From positions 1 through 64,000 of the forward strand of contig NZ_JASCIR010000001.1 of NCBI RefSeq assembly GCF_029968095.1: a stretch of DNA of 64,000 nt, given 5' to 3'. The notes beneath the pieces are model-generated. The model made no database searches. It saw only the letters and a list, made by a program, of their open reading frames with translations, and was not told the DNA's origin. Both the position numbers and the translations under genes were made by a program. Source of the DNA: Streptomyces solicavernae. GTDB taxonomy: Bacteria > Actinomycetota > Actinomycetes > Streptomycetales > Streptomycetaceae. Numbering within the stretch: the first letter of the stretch is position 1; each line of letters begins with the position of its first letter. Positions 15,833 through 23,633 of this stretch are shown one piece after another.

Positions 15833-17041
15833 TCACGCAGTCACCGAGGTCGAGTCGGGAGTCTGCGTCGCCGCACGCTGTGCGCGGGGAGCGGCGGGCG
15901 ACAAGAGGAAGGCGAGCGTCATCAATACGGCGGCGGCCACCGGAACGTATGCAACGCCGAGCGTGCCGACTGCCGCGCCGCCGACGGCGGCGGCGACGCC
16001 CGTACCCAGGTAGAGGCCGGATATGTTCAGGGACAGAGCGGTCATTCCGGAGACCGGGCCGACGGCGGCCAGGACGCTGCCCTGTACCGGTGGGGTGAGG
16101 GCCCAGGCGAAGGCGGCCCAGCAGGCGATGACGGCGGTCAGCAGGTACCGGTTGCCGATGCCGCTGGAAACGAGGCCCGCAGCCAGGGCGAGTGCGATCG
16201 CATGCCCGGCGAGGACACGGCGCAGGCTTCGCTGCGGGCCCCAGGAATCCACCGCCCGTCCCGACAGCAGTGCCCCCACGAGCCCGGCAGCGCCTACCAG
16301 GAACAGCACGAACGACAGCAGGCCGTACGAACCTCCCGCGACCTCGGCCGTATACGGACCGAGGTAGGTGTAGAACATCAGCCCACCACTCGCGGCGAGG
16401 AACGTCACCGTCACCAGACGCAGCACGGCACGCTCCCGAAGCGGCGCAAGGCGCTCCCGCAGGGGTGCCGGGGCGCCGCCGGGCACGGCCGGAGCCGTGG
16501 CCAGCAGACCCAGTGCCGCGACCGCCGCGACCGCCGCAATCAGCCAGAACGTCACACGCCAGCCGAAGGCCCCGCTCAGCCACGAGCCCAGCGGCACTCC
16601 GCTGAACAACGCTGCGGTCATCCCGGCCGTCACCACACCCAGGTACCGGCCCTGCGCGCCCTCGGGTGCCCCGGCCGCCGCCGTGGCGAAGGCCGCGGAG
16701 GCCACCACCGCCGCACACAGCGCAGCCGCCGCGCGGACGCCCATCAGGAACCAATATCCGGGCGCGAGGGCGGCTGCCACGTTCGCCATGACGAACAGCA
16801 GGAGCCCGACGAGCAGCACCGTCCGCTTCGCGAAGCGTTCGCAGATCACGGACAGTGTGGGTGCGCCGACCGCATAGACAACGGCGAACACCGTCACCAA
16901 CTGCCCGGCGGCGGATACGCTCACCTCCAGGTCGTCCGCGAGAGCGGGCAGCACACCCGCGATGACGAACTCGTCGGTGGCCGTGGCCAGCAGCGTCAGG
17001 AACAGGATGTACAGCCAGCCCGGCAGGGCAGCTTTTCTCAT
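15833..17041 (-). CDS. MFS efflux transporter (DHA1-like)
   Basis: The 402-residue protein has about 12 hydrophobic helices. The N-terminus (LLATATDEFVIAGVLPALA) and the sequence GPYTAEVAGGSYG are typical of the AraJ/drug-resistance branch of the major facilitator superfamily. GGAGG lies upstream of the ATG. It follows a MerR regulator on the same strand, and the 66-bp gap holds a MerR-style promoter. I infer efflux of a small molecule sensed by that regulator; the substrate is unknown. Confidence 0.9.
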   Translation of the reverse strand: MRKAALPGWLYILFLTLLATATDEFVIAGVLPALADDLEVSVSAAGQLVTVFAVVYAVGAPTLSVICERFAKRTVLLVGLLLFVMANVAAALAPGYWFLMGVRAAAALCAAVVASAAFATAAAGAPEGAQGRYLGVVTAGMTAALFSGVPLGSWLSGAFGWRVTFWLIAAVAAVAALGLLATAPAVPGGAPAPLRERLAPLRERAVLRLVTVTFLAASGGLMFYTYLGPYTAEVAGGSYGLLSFVLFLVGAAGLVGALLSGRAVDSWGPQRSLRRVLAGHAIALALAAGLVSSGIGNRYLLTAVIACWAAFAWALTPPVQGSVLAAVGPVSGMTALSLNISGLYLGTGVAAAVGGAAVGTLGVAYVPVAAAVLMTLAFLLSPAAPRAQRAATQTPDSTSVTA

Positions 17042-17079
17042 CGGTCTACTACCTCCGTGGAACGCGATGCGTCCGTCGC

Positions 17080-17111
17080 ACGCTAGGTAGTGACACCGGT
17101 GTCAGGGTCAA
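17080..17111 (-). promoter_or_regulatory. MerR-type promoter with spacer palindrome
   Basis: Read on the minus strand: -35 TTGACC, a 20-bp spacer containing the perfect 14-bp palindrome TGACACCGGTGTCA, and -10 TAGCGT. An over-long spacer with a centred dyad is the hallmark of promoters activated by MerR-family proteins through DNA distortion. The -35 overlaps the stop codon of the MerR gene, so the MFS gene probably has its own inducible promoter. Confidence 0.65.
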
Positions 17112-17518
17112 GGGCCGGAGCGCAGCAGCTCCGCGAAGCCCTCCGTATCGGCCGCGTCAGCGCGCAGGCGGGCAATGCGTTCCACGAGTTCGGCCCGGTG
17201 CCGCTGCAACTCCGCCGCCTTGGCCTCGACAACGGAAAGCCGCTGCTCGTACATGGCGAGCACCTCGTCCGGGCCGCTGTCACACGCCAGGAACTCCTCG
17301 GTCTTCATGTCCAGACAGGGCGCCACCACCCGGATGTCTTCCGCTGTGAGGCCCGCGCCGAGCAACTCCCGGACATTCAGAACCCGGTGCACCGCCCGCT
17401 CGTCGTACTCCCGCCACCCCTTGCTGGTCCGTGCCGCGTCCAAGAGCCCCTGCTGCTCGTAGTAGCGGATTGAGCGGCGACTCGCACCTGTGATCTCGGA
17501 CAGCTCGCCGATCTGCAT
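17108..17518 (-). CDS. MerR family transcriptional regulator
   Basis: The protein has 136 residues. The N-terminal winged helix (MQIGELSEITGASRRSIRYY, then EQQGLL) is followed by a long dimerisation helix (VLAMYEQRLSVVEAKAAEL). The ATG has AAGGAGGGGGC just upstream. There are no clustered metal-binding cysteines (only C88 and C99), so a drug or redox ligand fits better than a metal. It precedes the MFS gene and probably controls it through the spacer palindrome. Confidence 0.9.
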   Translation of the reverse strand: MQIGELSEITGASRRSIRYYEQQGLLDAARTSKGWREYDERAVHRVLNVRELLGAGLTAEDIRVVAPCLDMKTEEFLACDSGPDEVLAMYEQRLSVVEAKAAELQRHRAELVERIARLRADAADTEGFAELLRSGP

Positions 17519-17582
17519 GCCCCCTCCTTGCGCATCAGCGCCCACGGTACGCCGCTGTCGCAGCCCGTAGTCCTCGGTCGGA

Positions 17583-17978
17583 TCACCGCTGGGAGTCCAC
17601 CCGGCCCGGCCGAAGGTCAGCCGCCCGGGTTTCGCTGAAGGTCTGTCGGTAGGCGCCGGGTGTGGTGCCGAGATGGTCCCGGAATCGGCGGCGCAGGTTG
17701 AGTGCCGAAGTGAGGCCGACCCGCGTGGCGACGGCCTCGACCGGCAAGTCGGTCTGCTCCAGCAGGATCCGGGCCGCATCGAGGCGCCGGCCGAGCAGCC
17801 ACTGCCCCGGGCTGGTGCCGAGCTGTTCGGTGAAACGTCGGGCGAGGGTCCGGCTGGACAGCCCGGTGCGTTCGGCGAGCCGGTCGAGGGTCAGAGGAGT
17901 GTCCAGGTGGGAGGTGGCCCACTCCAGCAGAGGCGCCAGTGACTCGTCCGCCTTGGGATCAGGGAGAGCAGGTCACGT
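17583..17978 (-). pseudogene. AraC/GlxA-family regulator remnant (C-terminal HTH only)
   Basis: The minus strand encodes an uninterrupted AraC-type DNA-binding domain: LAERTGLSSRTLARRFTEQL, then GTSPGQWLLGRRL and VGLTSALNLRRRFRDHLG, stopping at TGA 17585-17583. The N-terminal DJ-1/PfpI-like domain of GlxA-type regulators is missing; an in-frame TGA precedes the fragment near 17977 and there is no usable start. It is probably a deletion remnant of a regulator that once lay beside the acyltransferase. Confidence 0.7.
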
Positions 17979-18051
17979 CCGGAGCGGTGAAGCGGAAGCG
18001 CACCGCTCCGGACGGGTGTGGGGCGTCGATTGGCCCGTACCCATAGGCCAC

Positions 18052-19194
18052 TTACCTGCTGGTCCTGCTGTCCAGGGCTGCCGAGTCTCTGCGGAATGCC
18101 CAGTCCATCTTCGGTTCCATGGCCCAGCGGAACATGCGTTGGACCGGTGGCGTGCACAGGGCTGTGATGAGGGCGCCGGCGAAGAGGGTGAGGGCGATTG
18201 CGCCGAGGGGTGTGTGGACCCAGTCCACCTCGTACCAGTCCCAGAAGCGGGAGCCCTTGGCGAGAAAGCCGTGGAGGAGGTAGCCGTAGAGGGTGCCCGC
18301 GCCGAGGGCCGTGACCCACAAGTGGCGGCCAGGGACCCACGCGAAGAAGCACGCCACCAGGATCAGCGAGCAGGCGAACATGCCGAGGGTCATCGGCAGG
18401 CCGACCCAGCCGGGCACGCCCAGTTCCTGCGCGCTGTCGCGACGGTAGAACCAGGCGGCGTTCATGCGCGGGACCGCCCAGTAGGCGAAGAGCAGGGCGC
18501 AGGCGAAGACCGGAACGGCCAGGATGCGGGCCTCGCGGCGGCGGACCAGGCGGAAGTGCTCGGGCTTCAGGCAGAGGCCGAGGACGAAGAACGGCAGGAA
18601 CTGCAGGACCCGTTGGAGGTCCAGGTCGTTGCCGATGTCCGGCGAGACCGACGCCAGGACCGCGATCGCCAACGCCACTGGGATCGGCCGGCGGATCAGC
18701 TTCCACAGGGGTGTGGTCAGGCGCCAGATGAAGAGCGCCGCGAGGAACCACACCAGGTACCAGGGGTCGAGCAGGCTGATCGGGTGGGTCGGGTCGTCGT
18801 TCGCCCAGCGCTTGAACAGCGAGTACGCGAACTCGAAGATCACGTACGGCACGGCGACGCCCGTGACCAGACGTTTCAGGCGGTTCGGGCTCGCGTCAAA
18901 ACTGCGCGAGAAGTAGCCGGAGATGATGATGAACGCCGGCATGTGGAACGTGTAAACGGCGATGTAGAGCGCGGCCGCGGCTCGGCTGTCCTCGCGCAAG
19001 GGCTCCCAGGCGTGGCCCATCGCGACCAGGACGATCGCCATGTACTTCGCATTGTCGAAGAACGCGTCCCGTTGTTGGCCCCGCTTCGGGGCAGCAGTAG
19101 CGGTGGTTCTTCGGGAAGTCTCGCTCTCCTGGGCCGTCCGGGCCGACGGCAGCGGGGCCGCGGTCCGGTGGGGTGTGCGCAGCGTCTCACTCAT
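18052..19194 (-). CDS. Acyltransferase family 3 membrane protein
   Basis: The protein has about 380 residues, starting at the ATG with GGGAGG upstream (an in-frame ATG further upstream would add 38 unlikely residues). After a 45-residue polar tail comes the family signature RDAFFDNAKYMAIVLVAMGH, with the catalytic-type His, then about ten membrane helices (HMPAFIIISGYFSR, LVWFLAALFIWRL, GTLYGYLLHGF). Such proteins O-acylate cell-surface sugars. It stands alone between a regulator remnant and a non-coding stretch. Confidence 0.88.
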   Translation of the reverse strand: MSETLRTPHRTAAPLPSARTAQESETSRRTTATAAPKRGQQRDAFFDNAKYMAIVLVAMGHAWEPLREDSRAAAALYIAVYTFHMPAFIIISGYFSRSFDASPNRLKRLVTGVAVPYVIFEFAYSLFKRWANDDPTHPISLLDPWYLVWFLAALFIWRLTTPLWKLIRRPIPVALAIAVLASVSPDIGNDLDLQRVLQFLPFFVLGLCLKPEHFRLVRRREARILAVPVFACALLFAYWAVPRMNAAWFYRRDSAQELGVPGWVGLPMTLGMFACSLILVACFFAWVPGRHLWVTALGAGTLYGYLLHGFLAKGSRFWDWYEVDWVHTPLGAIALTLFAGALITALCTPPVQRMFRWAMEPKMDWAFRRDSAALDSRTSR

Positions 19195-19861
19195 GGGGCC
19201 TCCCGGAGGCAACCAAGAGCAGTGATTCTGCGTCTTGCTGGAATTGGGGGATGGATTCGGCGCGAGACATCCCCGGCACCATAGCCAGCGGCGCCAACTC
19301 CCGTACATCCCACGGCCATGTGGGCTACGACACGAATGTAGAAGTAGGGAGTCGGTACGGGGCGTCGGTACGGGGCGTCGGTGCGGGGACTCAGAGCAGG
19401 GGACTTCAGAGCAGCGGACTCAGTGCAGGGACTGCCGCACGAGATCCGGCCGTTGTCGCGCCACTGGACCTCGGCCTTCGCGCTGGCCGCGAGCAGGTTC
19501 CGGCTGGTGGGAGCGGGCGGAAGCAGGCCAGGGACGGAGCCGACGCAGGCCGTGGTGAAGCGGTGGCCCTCGCGCGTCTGCGCGTCGGGTTACCGCGCCA
19601 CAGGCTCCGGCCGGACAGGAAGGCGTACTCAAGCGAGGCCCGCGCCAGGTCCTTCGATGCCGCCCCGCTGCGGCAGGGCGTCGAGCACGCGCTCCCAGGG
19701 GACGGCGGCGACTCCGGCCGCACAGACGACGACGTACAGGAAGCATACGTGCAGGTCAGAGTGGCCTTACGCGGCTTCGGGCAAGGTCGAGATGCCGACA
19801 GGGGCGGTCGGGGGGACAGTGGATTACGTATGGCGCTCCGAGGTGAGGAGGAGAGTGGACC
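19195..19861. other. About 670 bp with no clear gene
   Basis: Both strands have open frames, but none carries a ribosome site or recognisable domain. A 12-13-base near-repeat (GGTACGGGGCGTC) occurs near 19354-19385. The minus-strand translation contains a hydrophobic patch (HVCFLYVVVCAAGVAAV) interrupted by stops, possibly gene debris. Confidence 0.4.
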
Positions 19862-20029
19862 ATGCGCAAGAACGTCCACGGTCAGGATCATCCGAAGGAC
19901 CCCCAGCACTCGAAGCTCTCCGCGCAGCAGGCACGGGAGAAGGGCACGCGGCCCGAGATCCAGTCGGTCTCGGCGAAGACGCGGGGGATGCAGCAGAAGT
20001 CGCAGGCCCGGCGCCAGGGCAACCGCTGA
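19862..20029 (+). CDS. Small Gln/Lys/Arg-rich hypothetical protein (55 aa)
   Basis: ATG is preceded by GAGGAGGAGAG. The peptide is very hydrophilic and basic (MRKNVHGQDHPKDPQHSKLS .. GMQQKSQARRQGNR), without Cys, Trp or a membrane helix, and probably disordered. It resembles short stress-protein-like peptides of Streptomyces, but I cannot name a family. The codon use and ribosome site make it a likely real gene. Confidence 0.6.
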   Translation: MRKNVHGQDHPKDPQHSKLSAQQAREKGTRPEIQSVSAKTRGMQQKSQARRQGNR

Positions 20030-20216
20030 GAGAGCGGGGCTGCCGCCGGACCGAACCACAGTCGTCGCGAATGATCACGTCAGGGGCCTGACCCGCACGC
20101 CGGGTCGGGCCCCTGGCCGTTCGCCGTCGCCGGCGCGCCGGGGCTGTCGGGCGTGAGGTGGTGCGTGAACTCGGGGAGGGCACTCGTGCATGACGTCCGG
20201 AGGGCACTCGTGCATG

Positions 20217-20332
20217 AAGTCGCGTGGCAAGTCGTGTGTGAGGTCGCGTGGCAAGTCGTGTGTGAGGTCGCGTGGCAAGTCGTGTGTGAGGTCGCGTGGG
20301 AAGTCGCGTATGAGGTCGTGTGTGAAGTCATG
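20217..20332. repeat. 24-bp minisatellite
   Basis: Four to five tandem copies of a unit like GTCGCGTGGCAAGTCGTGTG plus TGAG, the last ones degenerate. Two further copies of a related element (AGGGCACTCGTGCATGA) precede it. The period is a multiple of three, so frames on both strands run through it without stops; this makes spurious peptides such as SRGKSCVR repeats. I see no ribosome site supporting translation. Confidence 0.8.
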
Positions 20333-20369
20333 CCGTGAGTCTGCACCCTCGCGCCGACAACCCCGGAAG

Positions 20370-20402
20370 TTATCCACAGGCGGCAGTCCGAAGTTATCCA
20401 CA
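20370..20402 (+). promoter_or_regulatory. Two DnaA-box-like TTATCCACA direct repeats
   Basis: GAAGTTATCCACAGGC occurs twice, with its 9-mers at 20370-20378 and 20394-20402, 24 bases apart. TTATCCACA is the perfect high-affinity DnaA box of other bacteria; the common Streptomyces form is TTGTCCACA. They lie 51 bases upstream of the S9 peptidase start. They could titrate DnaA or regulate the gene; the role is unknown. Confidence 0.5.
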
Positions 20403-20453
20403 GGCTGAGGGCCTCGACGACGGAATGTCGGTCGGGCCAGGCAGTATGGGGCC

Positions 20454-22316
20454 ATGACTGCGGAGATGCCGAACTGGCCGGACTGGGAGAAGCGCTTCAG
20501 GGCGCCACGTGTGTCGCTGCCCGAGTGGGCGGAGGACGCACCGGACCGCTCGCTGTTCGTGTCGAACGCGACGGGGACCTTCGAGCTGTACGCCCGGGAC
20601 CGCGCAACCGGCGAGCAACGCCAGGTGACGGACCGGCCGAACGGCACGACGGACGGCGCCCTGAGCCCGGACGGCCAGTGGATCTGGTGGTTCTCGGACA
20701 CGGACGGGGACGAGTTCGGGGTGTGGATGCGGCAGCCCTTCGCGGTCGGCGCGGACCGGCGGGCGGAAGGCGGGGCCACGGATGCCGGCGTGGCTGATGC
20801 CGACGGAGCGGACGAGCCGGCCACACCGGGCCTCGACCCCTCGTATCCGGCGGGGCTCGCCATCGGCCGGGACGGCAGAACCGCGGTCGTGGGGCGTTCC
20901 ACGGACGAGGACGGCTCGACGATCCATTTCGTGCGCGCGGGCGAGGAGCCCGTGGAGATCTACCGCCACCGTGAGTCGGCGGGCGTGGGCGACCTGTCGT
21001 ACGACGGCACGCTGATCGCCGTGGAGCACACCGAGCACGGCGACGCGATGCACGCCGCGCTGCGTGTGATCCGGCTCGACGGCAGCACGGTCGCCGAGCT
21101 GGACGACTCCAAGGGCGGCGCGGAGGAGCTGGGCCTGGAGGTGCTCGGCTTCGCCCCGGTCGAGGGGGACACCCGGCTGCTCGTCGGGCATCAGCGGCGC
21201 GGGCGGTGGGAGCCGATGGTCTGGGACGTCGCCACGGGCGCGGAGCTCGACCTGGCCCTGGAGCTGCCGGGAGACGTCGGCGCGGAGTGGTATCCGGACG
21301 GCTCGGCGCTGCTCGTCGTGCACAGCTTCGAGGCCCGCAGCGAACTGTTCCGGTTCGACCTGGCGGCACGCGAGCTGATCGAGGTGCCCACGCCGAAGGG
21401 CACGGTGTCGGGGGCGACAGCGCGGCCCGACGGCACGGTGGAGTACCTGTGGTCCTCCGCTGCGGAGCAGCCGCAGGTGCGGTCGACGACGGGCGCGGTC
21501 GTCCTCGATCCGCCCGGCATGAAGGCCCCGGGTTCGGTGCCGGTGGAGGACGTGTGGGTGGAGGGGCCCGGCGGCCGGGTGCACGCGCTGGTGCAGCGGC
21601 CCTCCGGTGCGGGCCCGTTCCCGACGGTCTTCGAGATCCACGGCGGTCCGACCTGGCACGACAGCGACGCCTTCGCGGCGGGCCCGGCGGCCTGGGTGGA
21701 CCACGGGTACGCGGTGGTGCGGGTCAACTACCGCGGCTCCACGGGATACGGCAGAGAGTGGACGGACGCGCTCAAGCACCGCGTCGGGCTCATCGAGTTG
21801 GAGGACATCGGGGTCGTCCGGGAGTGGGCCGTCTCCTCCGGCCTCGCCGACCCGGCGAAGCTGGTGCTCTCCGGAGGGTCGTGGGGCGGCTACCTCACGC
21901 TCCTCGGGCTCGGCACCCAGCCCGAGTCCTGGTCGCTCGGCCTCTCGGCGGTGCCCGTCGCGGACTACGTCACGGCGTACAACGACGAGATGGAGGCCCT
22001 GAAGTCGATGGACCGCACGCTGCTCGGCGGCACACCGGAGGAGGTCCCGGAGCGCTACGAGGCCTCCTCGCCGCTGACGTACGTGGACCGGGTGCGGGCA
22101 CCCCTCTACATCTCGGCGGGCGTGAACGATCCACGGTGCCCGATCCGCCAGGTCGAGAACTATGTGGACCGGCTGGCGGCGAGGGACGCGGTGCATGAGG
22201 TGTACCGGTACGACGCGGGGCACGGTTCGCTGGTCGTGGAGGAGCGGATCAAACAGGTCCGACTTGAGCTGGACTTCGCGGCACGGCACTTGGAGGCGAG
22301 CCCGTACAGAGCGTGA
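20454..22316 (+). CDS. Prolyl oligopeptidase-family (S9) serine peptidase
   Basis: The protein has 620 residues. The N-terminal 350 residues form a beta-propeller-like region (repeats such as LSPDGQWIWWFSDTDGDEF). The C-terminal alpha/beta-hydrolase domain has the nucleophile motif GGSWGGY with S476, D559 in NDPRCP and H590 in DAGHGS, a complete triad. It has no signal peptide, so it is cytoplasmic. The family cleaves or transfers acyl groups on small peptides. It has its own upstream region with two TTATCCACA boxes and is not in an operon. Confidence 0.92.
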   Translation: MTAEMPNWPDWEKRFRAPRVSLPEWAEDAPDRSLFVSNATGTFELYARDRATGEQRQVTDRPNGTTDGALSPDGQWIWWFSDTDGDEFGVWMRQPFAVGADRRAEGGATDAGVADADGADEPATPGLDPSYPAGLAIGRDGRTAVVGRSTDEDGSTIHFVRAGEEPVEIYRHRESAGVGDLSYDGTLIAVEHTEHGDAMHAALRVIRLDGSTVAELDDSKGGAEELGLEVLGFAPVEGDTRLLVGHQRRGRWEPMVWDVATGAELDLALELPGDVGAEWYPDGSALLVVHSFEARSELFRFDLAARELIEVPTPKGTVSGATARPDGTVEYLWSSAAEQPQVRSTTGAVVLDPPGMKAPGSVPVEDVWVEGPGGRVHALVQRPSGAGPFPTVFEIHGGPTWHDSDAFAAGPAAWVDHGYAVVRVNYRGSTGYGREWTDALKHRVGLIELEDIGVVREWAVSSGLADPAKLVLSGGSWGGYLTLLGLGTQPESWSLGLSAVPVADYVTAYNDEMEALKSMDRTLLGGTPEEVPERYEASSPLTYVDRVRAPLYISAGVNDPRCPIRQVENYVDRLAARDAVHEVYRYDAGHGSLVVEERIKQVRLELDFAARHLEASPYRA

Positions 22317-22577
22317 GGCCCCGGGGTCGGGCCCGGTGATCCTGCGCGGCCGAGGCTGGGCCGGGGATGGGCTAGGTCGGGGTGATCCGGGGCCAGGCCA
22401 GCCCCGGGCCGAGGCTGCGGCGGGGGCAGGGGCCAGGGCCGAGTCCGCTGACAGGCCGAGTCGGAGTGTGTAGGCGGGAGGGTGTAGGTGGGAGGGAGGA
22501 TGTGGGGTGTTCGGTCGGGGGCGGTTACGCGGCACCCTGAGGCCGGGGGCGAAGGGGCGCACCGTACGGTGGTAGGC

Positions 22578-23456
22578 GTGTATCGGTTTCTGCTGACTCC
22601 GCGATGGTGGGGGATCAACCTCTTCCTGGTGCTGGCCATCCCCTTCTGCGTGTTCATGGGGTCCTGGCAGCTCGGGCGGTTCGAGGACCGGGTGGAGAGC
22701 CATCAGGCGGCCGAGAAGCGCCAAGACCAGGTGGGCAAGGGTCCGGCGCGACCGCTGGCCGAGCTGTTGCCCGTCGACAAGGTGACCTCCGGCAAGCGGG
22801 CCACGGCCACCGGCCACTGGGACCGTCAACTGATCGTTCCGGAGCGGCAGTTGGACGGCAGGCAGGGGTACTACGTTCTGGGGCTGCTGCGTACGGACGG
22901 GGGCAAGGCACTGCCCGTGGTGCGCGGGTGGATGCCCGGTTCGGCGAGCAAGGCCAAGGCGCCCGAGCTGCCGTCCGGCGAGGTCACGGTGACCGGGGCG
23001 CTCCAGGCCTCGGAGAACTCCGGCACCGACGGGGTGCACAAGGAGGGCGGCCTGCCCAAGGGCCAGTTGGGCATGATCAGCGCCGCGTCGCTGGTGAACC
23101 TGGTGCCGTACGAGGTGTACGACGCCTGGGTCACCGTCGACGGAGACGTGGACGGGATGACCGCTGTACCGCCGAGCGCGCCGGAGGGCAGCGGGCTCGA
23201 TCTGAAGGCGTTCCAGAACCTCGGCTATACCGGGGAATGGTTCATCTTCGCGGGGTTCGTGCTGTTCATGTGGTTCCGGTTGCTCCGGCGCGAGCTGGAG
23301 TTCGCGAAGGACGCCGAGCTGGGGCTCGTGCCGAGGGCCGACAGCGAGACCGAGACAAAAACCGAAACCAGGACCGAAGCCGAAACCGAAGCCGAAACCG
23401 AAACCGAGAACGAAACCGAGAACGAAACCGAGACCGTGGCCAAGGCCAAGGCCTAG
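22578..23456 (+). CDS. SURF1 family cytochrome oxidase assembly protein
   Basis: The protein has 292 residues from GTG; MYRFLLTPRWWGINLFLVLA is the usual actinobacterial SURF1 start. It has two membrane helices (about 10-30 and 218-235) bracketing a periplasmic domain with MGSWQLGRFEDR, VPERQLDGRQGYYVL and VVRGWMP. It helps haem insertion or assembly of cytochrome c oxidase subunit I. The last 45 residues are a repeat-derived Thr/Glu tail (TETKTETRTEAETEAETET and more), not part of the family domain. Confidence 0.92.
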   Translation: MYRFLLTPRWWGINLFLVLAIPFCVFMGSWQLGRFEDRVESHQAAEKRQDQVGKGPARPLAELLPVDKVTSGKRATATGHWDRQLIVPERQLDGRQGYYVLGLLRTDGGKALPVVRGWMPGSASKAKAPELPSGEVTVTGALQASENSGTDGVHKEGGLPKGQLGMISAASLVNLVPYEVYDAWVTVDGDVDGMTAVPPSAPEGSGLDLKAFQNLGYTGEWFIFAGFVLFMWFRLLRRELEFAKDAELGLVPRADSETETKTETRTEAETEAETETENETENETETVAKAKA

Positions 23457-23465
23457 CAACCGGAT

Positions 23466-23530
23466 AGCCCCAGGCAGCCCCAGGCAGCCCCAGGCAGCCC
23501 CAGGCAGCCCCAGGCAGCCCCGGGCAGTCC
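23466..23530. repeat. 10-bp tandem repeat downstream of SURF1
   Basis: Six near-identical copies of CAGGCAGCCC follow, then degenerate versions to about 23590. It starts 10 bases after the SURF1 stop, between two convergent genes. Confidence 0.85.
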
Positions 23531-23633
23531 CCGACAGCTCCAGGCTGTCCCCGGAGGTCCCGGGCACAGCCCCAGGCAGCCCCCGGCACCCGTGTGCCGC
23601 CCGTCGTCGTTCAGGGGCGGTGGCGCAACGGCC

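Noticed and set aside
19400..19860. Possible gene on the minus strand before the 55-aa protein gene
   Set aside because: Stops interrupt the only plausible frame and there is no recognisable domain; at most gene debris.
20217..20332. Possible CRISPR array
   Set aside because: The units are directly contiguous with no unique spacers. The same is true of the 42- and 51-bp arrays.
20190..20408. Peptide with SRGKSCVR repeats, and a HDLPRDLT repeat peptide on the other strand
   Set aside because: Both are products of the 24-bp minisatellite, whose period keeps all frames open; no ribosome site supports them.
20394..23567. Open frame of 1057 codons on the minus strand opposite the S9 peptidase and SURF1
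   Set aside because: It is the antisense shadow of two well-supported plus-strand genes plus repeats; its Gly/Phe-rich N-terminus comes from the SURF1 Thr/Glu repeats.
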